Origin: Synaphobranchus kaupii | Taxonomy: Eukaryota > Chordata > Actinopteri > Anguilliformes > Synaphobranchidae | NCBI GenBank assembly: GCA_029718625.1 | Contig: JAINUF010000030.1 | Location: 620,001 to 684,000, forward strand | DNA: 64,000 bases | Reading direction: 5' to 3' | Part shown: one piece after another, positions 48,815 to 63,867 of the stretch | Layout: every line of letters begins with the position of its first letter | Position numbering within the stretch: position 1 is the stretch's first letter | Notes under the pieces: generated by a model | Seen by the model: only the letters and a program-made list of their open reading frames with translations | The model's database searches: none | Told to the model about the DNA's origin: nothing | Translations under genes and position numbers: made by a program

Positions 48815-50700
48815 GAGGGCCCTATCTTACACCCGGCGCAAAGCGGCGCTAACGCAAACGCAAGTGTCTTTGCTATCTTACACCCGGCGCTAGGTCCATA
48901 ATAACGCCTAACGCTTACGCCGTCAAACTAGCATTGCGCCATTAACTAGTCTTGCGCCATCATTAGTGAACTGGGCGTGTTGGTCTTAAGATGAGGAGTG
49001 GCCAGGATTCTTTTTGGCGTATTGCTATCTTGAGCCAGCAGAAAGCGCTTGCGCTAGAACCACCACAAACCTGGTCTAAAGTCATGTTGCAGTTGTTTAC
49101 ATGCTATTTTAACGGCGCATATAAGTGCGTCTACATAGGCGTGTGCACAACGCGCATACCCTCCTGTCTGTTACACACAGGGGCGTGCACAGGCATGACT
49201 AAAATATCTAGATCACAATGTGAAATATTATTATTGTGTAGGCTATATCAAAAATGCATAATAATAAAAGGTTCCATAGGTCCACATACCTTTCCCTCAG
49301 CGAAGGGAAACAATGCCACATTACATTGCTCTCAGCCCACTCCATCAACATCCAGGCGATGTGCGATGGTACGGGACAATGGCTATCCGTTAAAAAGGAG
49401 CTGATAACACCTATAGCTATCAAGCCTAATGCGCGAATTGTCTTTGCACCTAATGCGTGAATTGTCATTCAATGGAAAACTCGCGCACGGCAATAGACGG
49501 ACATTTAAGTTCTGAAAATGCGCTTCAGATGTCATTACAATACAGCTCTGTTTATCAGCCTGTAAATAAATAGAATGGTTTGTGACTGAAAAAAGTTCAA
49601 AACCTTGTCCAGTGAATATTGCATTTATTGTTTTTCAAATAGCCTAGGCTACAGCGAATTCGCTGTGCATAAGGTTTGTTTCGATAGCCTATGGTTAAAA
49701 AACGGAGATGTCACCATGTTAACTAAATTGTAACCTTAGCTATTCTTCGTCCTTCATATTTTTTTAAATTACAGTGACCAGGTTTCCATACTCTCACCGT
49801 TTAAAACCCAGCTGATTTCACCCGTTATTCCTTAACTGAACAAAACGATTTTAAAGAGAACTAAGCGTCTAATTAGAAACTAAAACAAATTTGCAGCACG
49901 TTACACAATTAATTCACAATGAATTTTAATGCCATTCTCTGCACGTGAGCTGCATGTTCTCTGTTTCACAAGCTGTAAGTCGCACGTTTAACGGTCTTCC
50001 TGGGAAAGTGGATTGTTTTAAAGGATTACGCTACGAGTAAAACAGGTTGGTTACATTTCCATAAACAGGACATTATTAAACAAGGGGAAATATGCGTGAA
50101 CTTATGGGTTGCGAACCTGACAGCTTTATTGTATGGCTATTTCGTGTCATCATTAAGGCAAAATAACGGTATGTATGTTATTAATCAATATTAGCCTACT
50201 ATGCAGGTAGCCTAATGAACTTTGGATGAAGTTTGAACTTCGAGAACTCCATGAGAACAGCCTCTTGGAATTGATGTTTGACACTTTCATTGCATAATCA
50301 AACGAAATTCGCTGAACAAGCAGGCTAATTTGGCGTTTTCTAAGGTGAGACTGAAGCCATTGATAGCTTATTCTCAGCTGTTGCAGGTCCTTTTAACGAA
50401 ATTTAACCGCACATATTTTGTAAAATAACAGCCCTGTCTGGAATTACCGGGAACTCATAGGCTAATGGTTAGTCCGAATAATATTGATCATAGTCCATTT
50501 AGCCTATTCCTTGATCACACTAAACACGCACGAGCATGTCTGTTTCACCATCATAAGCAATCCAAGGTGGAAAAGCAGGCTTTTAAAGGGAATGGGATAT
50601 GACATTTTGATTGGTTTATTGAATGTCACGCCCAAGACACACCTATAATTAATGAAGCGACTAGGTTCAGCCCAATATAGAAATGAAAATAATTATGATG
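48815..50700. mobile_element. Large interspersed repeat, copy 1 (Harbinger-like end)
   Basis: It starts near AGGGCCCTATCTTACACCCG with GGCGCAAAGCGGCGC repeats, an end type I associate with fish PIF/Harbinger elements. From about 49125 on it aligns with 54986-56615. No transposase is seen. Confidence 0.5.
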
Positions 50701-51602
50701 AGAACGACACATATGATCTTATAAAGTGAATATAATAAATATAAAAAATTTAAATTGGTTTATAATGATCTCTGTCACTCACTGTCCCTAAGACGATGGC
50801 AGGCAGCTATATATTGTGCTGCCAGGTCACAGCACGTCCTCTCCTCTCCTAAGAGAATGGGGAGTTCTTAGATGTCTGTTTAATTTTTTAATTGAGGGTA
50901 TCTCTGATTTATTTTGGGAAAATATTTATTTCTGATTTGCTTGTATTTTTCGCATTTTGCGATAAAGTGCCGCTCCGTCTCAACTTCGTTGAGATGGCAA
51001 TGTTTCTCCTCCCGGAGTCTGTTGACTCTATCACGGTCACTCTGATCAAGCTGTCCTCTTCCCCTGGCCCTGCCTCGCCCACCACAAACACGATTGTCGC
51101 TTTGGATAAACGCGTCTGCTAAATGACAGTAATGTAATGACTGCCCCTCACCCTTACTCTGGGGCTGCGACCACTGGATGTTGATGGCTACAGAATGAAC
51201 CGAGCAGAATTACAAAATTATGATTTTTAATTATTTTATGAAAATGAACGGTGGTCAAATTTACAGAGCAATAGCTAAGATTACTAACTTATATGCTTTG
51301 AGCATGTAATGTAGTCTCCATTTACATGATCAAGGTTTGGTCAAACATGATAGACTATTGTCAACAATAAACAAACATCACGACAATAGATAGCCTTAGC
51401 TATCGATAGCTGCTACGTTATGGGAAGGATGTGCTTTGTCTTATCTGTTCTGTAGTTACTTCAATGACGTTTCTGTATGCACTTATTGTATGTCGCTTTG
51501 GATAAAAGCGTCTGCTAAATGACTAATGTCATGTAATGGGCGCTATTTTAATAATGATATTGTTACGTCCTCGGCTGAAAACATCTTGCTAATGAGTAAG
51601 GG

Positions 51603-51873
51603 CAGAAACATACCTCACGCAAATAGCTACGCGAACGTAGATGCTTCGAGCTACGCGAACAGTTTTTCTTTTGTCATGACATTTGTGAAAGACAAACCAT
51701 AGGAAAGCACAGATCGAACAAAAAAGTTGTTTACTGTTGTTGCTGCTATAGTGTCCCTTGCTGCAATGCTCTGGCTTGTCTTTCACAAATGTCATGGCAA
51801 AAAAAAAACTGTTCGCGTGACAAGCTCTTAGAATGTTTGTCCACGTTCGCGTATTTGCGTGAGGCATGTTTCG
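51603..51873. mobile_element. Hairpin MITE with ACCTCACGCAAATA ends
   Basis: Left blocks (AAACATACCTCACGCAAATA; CGCGAACAGTTTTTC; TGACATTTGTGAAAGACAA) recur inverted at the right over roughly 100 bases, around a central AT-poor loop. Confidence 0.75.
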
Positions 51874-52959
51874 GTCCTAAGCTAAAATAAGAGTTTACCT
51901 GGAAGCCTGCCCACATGGCCTAGCCATGTGGATCAAATGAGCAGGAACCGCCCATTCATGACATTTACACCATTTTAGCTGTTTCTGGCTTTAAAAATGG
52001 CGGCGGGATGTCAACAGCGTAACATAGTGCTGGAACCCTATTGTTATTGCTGGTTTTATTATTATTATTATTATTATTCCCACATTTGGTACAATTGCAG
52101 CAAAACCACATGATAACTTTTGCTGAAACTTTGCACACATGTAGCCATTGTGACAAGACACGTGTACAGCAAATTCCAACCCAATTTACCTGATGGTGGC
52201 GCTATAGAGAAAAAGTTAAATTTTATAAACTTTTTGGACTATAACTTTTGAACCGTTTAGCCTATCTTCAAAATTATTTTTGCCTCAAATTCCTTGGTTC
52301 GTGGCAAATAACTTTGCCATTAGGACCAATGAGGTCCGCCATATTGGATCTTTTGCAAATTTGCATTTTGTGAAAAACCTATAAAATTTAATCGATGCGG
52401 GGGACCCGGGTTCAAATCCCACCGGGTACCAAAGGTTGCGTTTCTTTTCGACAACACGACATGCGCTTTCTTATGCTTTTCACATCTACAAATCTTATTT
52501 TCACATTAATGGGGTAGGAAACACTAAAAGACATTTTTTGAGTTAATATCTAGGCATTGCCTCAGATTGAAGGTCTCTTTCATGAATGTCTTCTCAAATT
52601 ATTCAGTTTACCCAGAATTAACTGAAGGTGGTGGTCTGAAAACAGTTTGACCTTTTATACACATTCATGTTTAGACACTCACATCATGCAGCTACATGTG
52701 TCTCACGTATACCTTCCGAGACTCGATTGTAAAATGAAACCAATGTAACATGATTGCAACAAAATTACAAACCTTATGCTTGGACCCCGTATAGTCGCTG
52801 CTTACAGCTATATTTTTATTTATTATTTGTTTTAGATCCATCATGCTACAGTCTGCAAAAGCTTCTGCAGCCTTTTTCACTGCCCGTTTTGCAGTCCGCA
52901 TTTTTTTAAGCCAACGAGGCAAGACAAATTGGCCTTTTATTCCGAAGACAGTCATCCGG

Positions 52960-53130
52960 GAGGGCTGGGGGAGTGAGTGATGGAAGGAGTGAGGGAGGAA
53001 GGGAATGAGTGAGTGAGGGAGGAAGGGAATGAGTAAGGGAGGGAGGGAATGAGTGAGGGAGGGAGGGAGAGAATGAGTGAGAGATGGAAGGAATGAGTGA
53101 GATGGAAGGAGTGATGGAATGGGTGAGTGA
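52960..53130. repeat. GAATGAGTGAGTGAGGGAGG simple repeat
   Basis: A purine-rich run of GGAATGAGTGAG and GGAGGGA units. Confidence 0.9.
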
Positions 53131-53289
53131 CTGTTTACTATTTTGTTCTAATAAATGTTCATTATTATGATTTGTGACTCATTATTTCATTTTTACTTGG
53201 AGGGGTTTTGGGTCTGTGAATGAGAGTAAGTTGGACATGGCTTGAGTAATATGTATCCATTAAGAGCTCAGGTGTTAACGTTAGCTAAC

Positions 53290-53650
53290 GAACTAGCGAA
53301 CTTTAGCTAAATTAACACTACTCACTGTAGTCTGGTGCACGCACCCTTTATGATAAGACTGAATGGCTGTGTTGGTAACATTAATCGGCAATAAAAGTAT
53401 GAATTAGTCCATCATCATTGGAACTTTAGCTAAATTAACACTGCTCACTAGTCGGGTGCACACACCCTTAGTTATGATGAGACTGAATGGCTGTGTTGGT
53501 AACATTAATCGACAATAAAATTAGTCCATCATTGGAACTTTAGCTAAATTAACACTGCTCACTGTAGTCGGGTGCACGCACCCTTAGTTATGAATGGTTG
53601 TGTTGGTAACATTAATCATCGATAAAAATATGAATTAGTCCATCATCGCT
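53290..53650. repeat. Tandem repeat of about 120 bp, three copies
   Basis: Units contain AACTTTAGCTAAATTAACAC, GTGCACGCACCCTTAG and GGTAACATTAATCG. A target-like TTAGCTAACG cluster precedes it. Confidence 0.85.
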
Positions 53651-53807
53651 AGAAATATAATGTTACCAGCGCACACTAAGCAATACGCCATTGTGATATA
53701 AATATTACAATTTAGGCATTTTATAGTTTTAAAAACATTTCCTAGCTTGCTATATTACAACATTACACTCCATGTTAATGATGTTCATTGTTGTACTCCA
53801 TAACTTA

Positions 53808-53915
53808 AACTGCGCATGCGTCATCTAGAACTGCTTCTTCTAAACTGCGCATGCGTCGTCCAGAACTGCTTCGTCTAAACTGTGCATGCGTCGTCCAGAA
53901 CTGCTTTCTCCAAGC
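53808..53915. repeat. 36-bp tandem repeat with NRF1-like palindromes
   Basis: Three copies of a unit containing ACTGCGCATGCGTC and CAGAACTGCTTC. TGCGCATGCGT matches the NRF1 consensus in two copies and is altered to TGTGCATGCGT in the third. Confidence 0.8.
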
Positions 53916-54307
53916 CTGCAGCCAGCTGATATAGTATTTTTTGGACACTACTAACATTAGGTAACATTACTTCATTTAAGCTATAGCAAAGAGAGAAGCT
54001 TGTCATGCGATAGCTGTGCAAATTATAGATTTTTTTTCTGAGGAGAGCTAGCAGATGTCTAAACTTTTTGGAGGGAGCGAACTTAGCTAATGTTAGCTAG
54101 CTAACAATTGGCAGAATGGAAAGAGTGTAGGAGGACGTGGTGCATTTTTTATTGCAGAATCCATTCCACTCATTGGAATACAGGGTGAGGTGTGGATTAA
54201 AACGGCTGGAAGGCCGCTTCCTAAAATCAAGTTCACCAAGCGAAATGAGAAGGTGGGAATGTTCAATGCAGCTTGGTATGAGAAGTAGGCTAGCCTACAC
54301 TTGGCTT

Positions 54308-54512
54308 ACGGGCAGCCTTGCTCTAAGTCATCAAGGGTCTTACGTATCAAACAGGCCTTAAACCATCACTCTGCTGCCAGAAATACAGTAGATATGGATG
54401 GATAACTTGAAGGGTTCCAAAGTGATCCATCCATATCTACTGCATATCTGGCAGCAGAGTGATGGTTTGAGGCTAGTTTGATACCCCAGACCCTTGATGA
54501 CTTTCAGACATA
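54308..54512. mobile_element. Fold-back element with arms of about 90 bp
   Basis: AAGTCATCAAGGGTCTTACG...CATCACTCTGCTGCCAG at the left pairs with CTGGCAGCAGAGTGATGG...CCAGACCCTTGATGACTT at the right. Related single arms lie at about 48368-48450 and 56940-56975. Confidence 0.8.
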
Positions 54513-54656
54513 TAGCCAACCATGTGTTCCATACTATTCCCATGTAATTTGCAGCTTAATCTAGTCCCACCCCCCAATTCCCATAGGGATCCATTCAAAT
54601 GCAGAGAGATTATAGTATCGCTTGTAAGAGTACCTGAAAATAAGATATCAAGAGAT

Positions 54657-54985
54657 TTTGATGTTGTTGGGTCACAGACATCAGGAAGTCATGACATGCA
54701 AAGGATATGCAATCAAATATGAAATATGATACTTTTATTAAAGTTTATGTAAATTTGTCCAAATACTTTTGGTCCCCTAAAATGCGGGGAACCATGTATA
54801 AAAATGGCGACAATTGCTACACAGTTCACCCGATATGGACGTAAAAACCCTCAAATTAAAGCTGAAAGTCTTCACTTTAACCTCGTAGTCACTGTTCCAT
54901 TTAAAATCCAATGTGCTGGAGTACAGAGCCAAAACAACAAAAATTGTGTCACTGTCCAAATACTTATGGACCTGACTGTAAGTGT
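54657..54985 (+). mobile_element. Tc1-like transposon 3' end fragment
   Basis: It contains the transposase C-terminus (GSQTSGSHDMQRICNQI), the CCAAATACTTTTGGTCCCCT block and the terminal CACTGTCCAAATACTTATGG. It is the same subfamily as the element at 1395-3035. Confidence 0.8.
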
Positions 54986-56615
54986 GTCTACATAGGCGTG
55001 TGCACAATGTGCATACACCCTCCTGTCTGTTACACACAGGGGCGTGCACAAGCATGACTAAAAATATCAAGATTACAATGTGAAATATTATTATTTAGTA
55101 GGCTATATCAAAAAATGCATAATAATAAAAGGGCCCATAGGTCAAAGACCACATAGCTGTCCCTCAGCGAAGGGGAATGGCGCATTAAATTGCTTTCAGC
55201 CCACTCCATCAACATCCAGGCGATGTGCGATGGTACGTGTAAGCTTACATGTAGACTATTCGCAATTATCCGGGATCAAGCTGTGACTTAGTCTATATTT
55301 GCCAATAGTTCCTGTAATCTTCTGGGGGAGGATCCTCTGTTACGGGACAATGGCTATCCATTAAATACTTTGCTGATAACACCTATATCAAGCCTAATGT
55401 GCAAATTGTCATTTAAACCTAATGCATGAATTGTCATTCAATGGAAAACTCATGCACTGCAATAGACGGACATTTGACTTCTGCAAATGCGCTTCAGATG
55501 TCATTACAATACAGCTCTTCTCTTCATCTAGGCCTACAGCCTGTAAGTAAATAGAATGGTTTTGACTGAAAAAAATTCAAAACCTTGTTTAGTGAATATT
55601 GCATTTATTGTTTTTCAAGTATCCTAGGCTACTGTCCCCGGGATTCGCTGTGCATAAGGTTTTTTGATAGTCTATAAGGTTAAAAAACTGGAGATTAATT
55701 AAAATTGAAACAATTTTAACTGAATTTTCACCTTATTCTTCATCCTTCATATTTTTTGAATTACAGTGACCTGGTTTCCATACACTCATCTTATTAAAAC
55801 CCTGCTGATTTAATATGTTATACCAGAACTGAACAAAACTATTTTAAAGAGATTAGAAAAGAGATTAGAAAGAGAAGAGTCTAATTAGAAATGAAAACAA
55901 ATTTGCAACACATTACACAATTAATTTTAATGCTATTCTCTGCATGTGCGCTTTAAATTCATGCAGGAGCAGGTCTGTTTCCCCTGCTGTAAATCGCACT
56001 TCATGGTTTTCCTGGGAAAATGGACTTGTTTTAAAGCATTACACTATACCAGTAAAACAGGTTGGTCACATTTACATAAGCAGGACATTATAAAACAAGG
56101 GAAAATATGCGTAAACATATGGGTTGCCAACCTGACCGCTTTATTGTATTTAGTGTCATCATTAAGGCAAAATAACGGTATTTATGTTATTAATCAATAT
56201 TATAATGCACATAATGAACTTCGGATGAAGCTTGAAATTCAAGAACTCCATGAGAACAGCCTCATGAAATTGATGTCAATGCTTCATTGTATAATCAAAC
56301 AAAATTTGTTAAACAAGCAGGCTAATTTGGCGTTTTCTAAGGTGAGACAGAAGCCTTATTCTCAGCTGTTGCAGGTGCTTTTAACAAAATTTTACCGCAT
56401 ATATTCTCTAAAATAACAGCACTGTGCCGGTGTTAAACCCTAATGTTAAATATTATTATTGTGTATATCAAAATACGTCATAATGGTTAGTCGGAATAAT
56501 ATTGATCATACTATTGATCCATATAGCCTATTCCTTGCTCGCACTACACATGAGCATGTCTGTTTCGCCATCATATAAGCAATCTGCCAAGCTGGAAAAG
56601 CAGGCTTTTAAATGG
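54986..56615. mobile_element. Large interspersed repeat, copy 2
   Basis: It aligns with 49125-50590 through shared blocks (GTCTACATAGGCGTGTGCAC, CACTCCATCAACATCCAGGC, GCTAATTTGGCGTTTTCTAA), with many substitutions and indels. A 156-codon frame at 55946-56416 lies inside and has no recognisable domain. Confidence 0.7.
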
Positions 56616-56867
56616 ACTGGTCGGTGGAAAGCCCAGAGGATTCCGGAGGGGAGAAGTCCTCCACCTTGAAAGAGCCATTGATTGATACCGCAGAATTAGT
56701 CAGTGATTGATACAGACTCCGTTTCACTCTCCATCTTTTCCCTAGCGGGCGAGTCTTTACTCGCTCTCGCCCCTCCCCCTCCACTGCTGCTTTCCACGCC
56801 CATTTAATTTCATTTTTTCAAATTTGTGGTGTGGGCGGAGAGAGAATTTAACCAAGGGTTTCATAAC

Positions 56868-56942
56868 ACTTTAAGGGTTGTTCCTGACTCATTTTCCTAT
56901 TGAATGGAAAAATAGGTCAGGAGAAAAAACCCTTAAAGTGAT
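56868..56942. repeat. 75-bp near-perfect palindrome
   Basis: CACTTTAAGGGTTGTTCCTG at the left pairs with CAGGAGAAAAAACCCTTAAA at the right, around a TCATTTTCCTATT core. The left arm also occurs at 48448-48480. Confidence 0.8.
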
Positions 56943-56977
56943 CCATCAACATCTATTGCATATCTGGCAGCAGTGAT

Positions 56978-57265
56978 GGCATGCAAAGGATATGCAACCA
57001 AATATTAAGTATGATGACTTTATTTAAGTTTGTGTTATTTTGTACAATTACCTTTCGTCCCCTAAAATGGGAGGACTGTGTATAAAAAGGGCTACATTTG
57101 CTACACGGTTCACTTGATACGGATGTAAACACCCTCCAATTAAAGTTGATAGTCTGCTCTTTAACCTCATAGTCACTGTTCCATTTCAAATCCAATGTGC
57201 TGGAGTACAGGGCCAAAACAATAAAAATTGTGTCACTTTCCAAATAATTATGGACAGCACTGTAT
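56978..57265 (+). mobile_element. Tc1-like transposon 3' end fragment (third copy)
   Basis: It aligns across its whole length with 54695-54985 (ATGCAAAGGATATGCAACC, the CCCCTAAAATGGGAG block, AATCCAATGTGCTGGAGTAC) and ends with TATGGACAGCACTGTA. Confidence 0.78.
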
Positions 57266-59334
57266 ACTGTATATATGAGGCAATAAATTGTGAAATAATA
57301 AAATAATACTCAACTCATTATTATGAAATATTATTTAATCTAATTTTCACAACAACATGTTACATTTATGTTAATTTGTATTTCATAATATCAGTTTATT
57401 TTAAAATGGCTTTTTTCAAACATGACATTTATTTCATAATGGTACTTTTCCAAATAAGCACATTTCCTATAGCTGTTTTTTTTTAAAAACTTTTTTAATT
57501 TCATGACAATACCTTTTGGATATTATTCAATTATGGAATTATTTCACAATTTATTCACTCATTACATATATTCCTGCATTTAGTCTGATGATTCTTTATA
57601 TCATAAGGGCATATTTATCTATTTAATCTTTACAAAAAAATTAATTCCAAGCCAAAAATGTCTACAGTACACATACCTGGCAACAGGGGGCAATGTTAGT
57701 TAAAGAATAAAGCACCTCACAGTTGGGACACTGAAGGAAACTGAAGTTGTTTTTCAGTGCGGGTTTTACAGTTAGAGAGCAGTGGAAAATTATCTGAATG
57801 GGAAAAGACCCACTTTAGGGGACGTGGCAAAATTCTGTAATAGGGTACCATGCAGTATGGGGCTGACTGTATGACAGAGGATATGACCTCAATTCATTGG
57901 TCCTTGTGCCTGCATATTGGGTCTGCCTGAAATTAAAATGCCTTGCAGGCCAGAAGGACTTCATTGATAAAACTATTACAACTTGAAAAGTTTCAATGTC
58001 TTGTACCATTACAAAATTCAGTATTTAATCAGCAGTAATGAAACTGACAACAAACAACATGCTTATTATTCATACAGCATGTTAGTAAGAACAGTATTTG
58101 AACTGACACAGATGCTCATTTACATAGAAATAATACTAATAATAATAATAATAAGAAGAAGAATCATAATAATAATAATAAACTTTATTTGTGTAGCACC
58201 TTTCATACATAAAATGCAGCCCAAAGTGCTTCACAACCATAAAAGCAAAATACAAAATCCAGAACAAGAACAAGAACAACAATAATGGCTGGAGGGCTTG
58301 TGTTCCTGGTGCTTGGTTGTACTTCAGCCATGAGACACACCTGCACTTCAGCATTATAGATATAGATAGATAATAAAGTCATTCCCAATTTATCTGGATT
58401 TACCACACTAAATTATTTTATGATCTGAATCCTATAATCCTCTCTTAACAACCTAGTACCAGTGTTAGAGCTGTCACCAGGCCCTGATACCCAAAAATGT
58501 CATCCAATAGCAGGTATTTATGACATTTTATGAACAAAGAAACTGCTACAATTACACCATACAATGAATGTTACTCTTTCTAATAAGAAATCTTATATAT
58601 TCGTTCTAATCAATTTATCTGTGAGTACTGAAGTGTGTTGCATATTTTTCAATAAGCAACTAAGTCCTGTTATTGAAACTGAATCACAGAGTGAAGATAA
58701 AGAAACTTTCACAATGAGAAAGAGGTTAGGGGAGAGGGAAGGAAAGCACTGAGCAGTCCTGTGGAAGATGATAAGACTTACTTCATGTTAACAGGGGACT
58801 ATTACAGTGATATGCTGCATTGGCAATGATATGTCACGTAATAATGGGCATCTTGCAATTGACAATCTCTGCTTAGTTTTTAAATCATCTCTGTCCATGT
58901 TTCAGACGATACGTAAGTGGTTTATAGTTTCATATTTGACTCATAGGAAGTGCAGTCAAATTCTGTTAGTCTGTTCATCCACTGCGTGTGACTGTGTGAC
59001 ATAAAATACATTAGAATAAGTCTGTGATCAATTAACTTTGAAAATACTAGGCTATATGCAATCACTTCTCACTTAATTCAGTTTTTCCAGAGTTTGATTA
59101 ATGTACTATTCCACTGAACTGACAATGCCCAAAAAATAAAATGAAATTATTTAAACAAAGTTAAACAAAGATTTCTTTTCACATGCTTGTTGATGCATTC
59201 CAGAAACTGACCCAAAAAAAACATGATTTGAAATGATTCAGTGTGACTAACCAAATAATACTCCCAGAAAATATGTAGAGCATCTCCTGGTACAGAGCCA
59301 TGGTAGTAGACTGTTCTCAGCTAATGAGGCCAGG
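57266..59334. other. Gene-free stretch
   Basis: AT-rich intergenic DNA with one LINE/SINE tail (58182-58270). No conserved coding segment was recognised. Confidence 0.45.
58182..58270 (+). mobile_element. LINE/SINE 3' tail fragment
   Basis: AACTTTATTTGTGTAGCACC and AAAATGCAGCCCAAAGTGCT, a tail type widespread in fish. It is preceded by an AAT microsatellite. Confidence 0.45.
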
Positions 59335-59538
59335 GACTGAAGCAGATGCATCTCTAAGCTCTTTCAGTGTCTGGTATGGGAGAGAGACTGAAGCAGATGC
59401 ATCTCTAAGCTCTTTCAGTGTCTGGTATGGGAGAGAGACTGAAGCAGATGCATCTCTAAGCTCTTTCAGTGTCTGGTATGGGAGAGAGACTGAAGCAGAT
59501 GCATCTCTAAGCTCTTTCAATGTCTGGTATGGGAGATG
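59335..59538. repeat. 51-bp tandem repeat, four near-identical copies
   Basis: Units begin GACTGAAGCAGATGCATCTC at 59335, 59386, 59437 and 59488, with one change in the last. The unit is a multiple of three and is open on both strands (plus: TEADASLSSFSVWYGRE repeats). Confidence 0.95.
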
Positions 59539-60332
59539 CACATGACATGTTATGGACCACTCATCGGTAATCAGTGTTTGAATTGACATAATGGCCACAG
59601 TTCACTCTGCTATATTATCATGTTTAGAGGGTAATACCTTGACTAAATTGTCCATTCTCATATTGATTATCTTTTATTTGCATAGCGCCTTTTTCATATC
59701 AAGGTCACTACACAGAACATATAACAACACTCAAAAATGCAAACAGATACCCTCATGATTGACATGACATGTTAAATAATGGCAGTATTCTGTTGGTTAA
59801 ATTGTATAGATTGCAGGTTCTTAGTGGACCCTAACAAGGAGAGGTCTTTTGGATTTCAAATAGCAATCAAATTCACTTAACAGTTCAGTCAAGCCTAATT
59901 TTGGCCACTGATGCGCATGGAAATGTTGCTTGCTTCCATGCTTCAAAGACAAACCCATCTTTAAATTAAAAATAGTGCCAGTATATCTTATTTATTTACT
60001 ATGAATTTATATCTGTAAAGCAACCGCAAAACAAGAAAAAATGGTAAAATGGAAGCAGGAGTTCGAAGAAATGTTTATATGAACCAAGCCCACACATTTT
60101 TCTCAGGCTTGAACACAAGATGATGCATGTTCGACACAACATTCATGGATAAGTGGATTGGCTCAGTGTTAACATTGCATATTTGCAGGAAAGCATACGG
60201 CTAGAGCCGTGCATCCTTTAGGTTTTCTCTGGTGAGTCACTGTTGCATTGTGTTTGGCAGGTCAATGTACATGTTACACAGGATTATCTTACTGTTGTCT
60301 CCTGCTATACCCACAAGATGGAATGAACACCA

Positions 60333-60832
60333 NNNNNNNNNNNNNNNNNNNNNNNNNNNNNNNNNNNNNNNNNNNNNNNNNNNNNNNNNNNNNNNNNNNN
60401 NNNNNNNNNNNNNNNNNNNNNNNNNNNNNNNNNNNNNNNNNNNNNNNNNNNNNNNNNNNNNNNNNNNNNNNNNNNNNNNNNNNNNNNNNNNNNNNNNNNN
60501 NNNNNNNNNNNNNNNNNNNNNNNNNNNNNNNNNNNNNNNNNNNNNNNNNNNNNNNNNNNNNNNNNNNNNNNNNNNNNNNNNNNNNNNNNNNNNNNNNNNN
60601 NNNNNNNNNNNNNNNNNNNNNNNNNNNNNNNNNNNNNNNNNNNNNNNNNNNNNNNNNNNNNNNNNNNNNNNNNNNNNNNNNNNNNNNNNNNNNNNNNNNN
60701 NNNNNNNNNNNNNNNNNNNNNNNNNNNNNNNNNNNNNNNNNNNNNNNNNNNNNNNNNNNNNNNNNNNNNNNNNNNNNNNNNNNNNNNNNNNNNNNNNNNN
60801 NNNNNNNNNNNNNNNNNNNNNNNNNNNNNNNN
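60333..60832. other. Assembly gap of exactly 500 N
   Basis: The run is 500 undetermined bases, a round number typical of a placeholder of unknown true length. It cuts the DEAD-box helicase gene. None of its missing 3' exons is found on the left side of the gap (46-60.3 kb). Confidence 0.99.
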
Positions 60833-61126
60833 TGAGTAATCGAGTCATTATATTTGGAAAGAGACATTGCTGTTGAGTTTTTCCAATGTAAATATTTGGT
60901 GCTTTGAGCGCCACAAACATTGGGTCCCGTTGAGGTACGTTGTATCAGGGCGACATCACGGTGAGCAGCGCAGGTATCTTGAAAACTCGTCAAATCTCAG
61001 CGAAACTATGTGGATGGATAGATAGCACTCCGGGTAGGTAGAAACGTAGCTTAATTTCATTTTTGGGTGAATTTACCGTTTAAATTCATTCAGATCTACT
61101 TCCAGAGGGTGTGGTATATGAAGTCA

Positions 61127-63678
<2,552 letters not shown>

Positions 63679-63867
63679 CTAAAGGGTAGCGGTGGTGGTT
63701 GGGGGAGCGGGGGAGGCACATTTACAACTGTGGCACACCATGGACACGTACTGCATTTTCTTTCAGCATCTAACAATGTTGTTTTACAGTAAAAGCTGCC
63801 AGCTTCCTATGAAAATCAAATAACTTTACAGAGAAATTTACTAAATATATAAAAATTTTAATATATA

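Noticed and set aside
52390..52430. tRNA-like GGGTTCAAATCCCACC
   Set aside because: Only a B-box-like block is present. The stems do not pair beyond three bases and no acceptor or anticodon arm is found upstream, so it is not a tRNA gene.
55946..56416. 156-codon frame inside the large repeat
   Set aside because: The matching stretch of the other copy (50000-50420) is broken by stops and there is no recognisable domain. It is probably a chance frame in transposon DNA.
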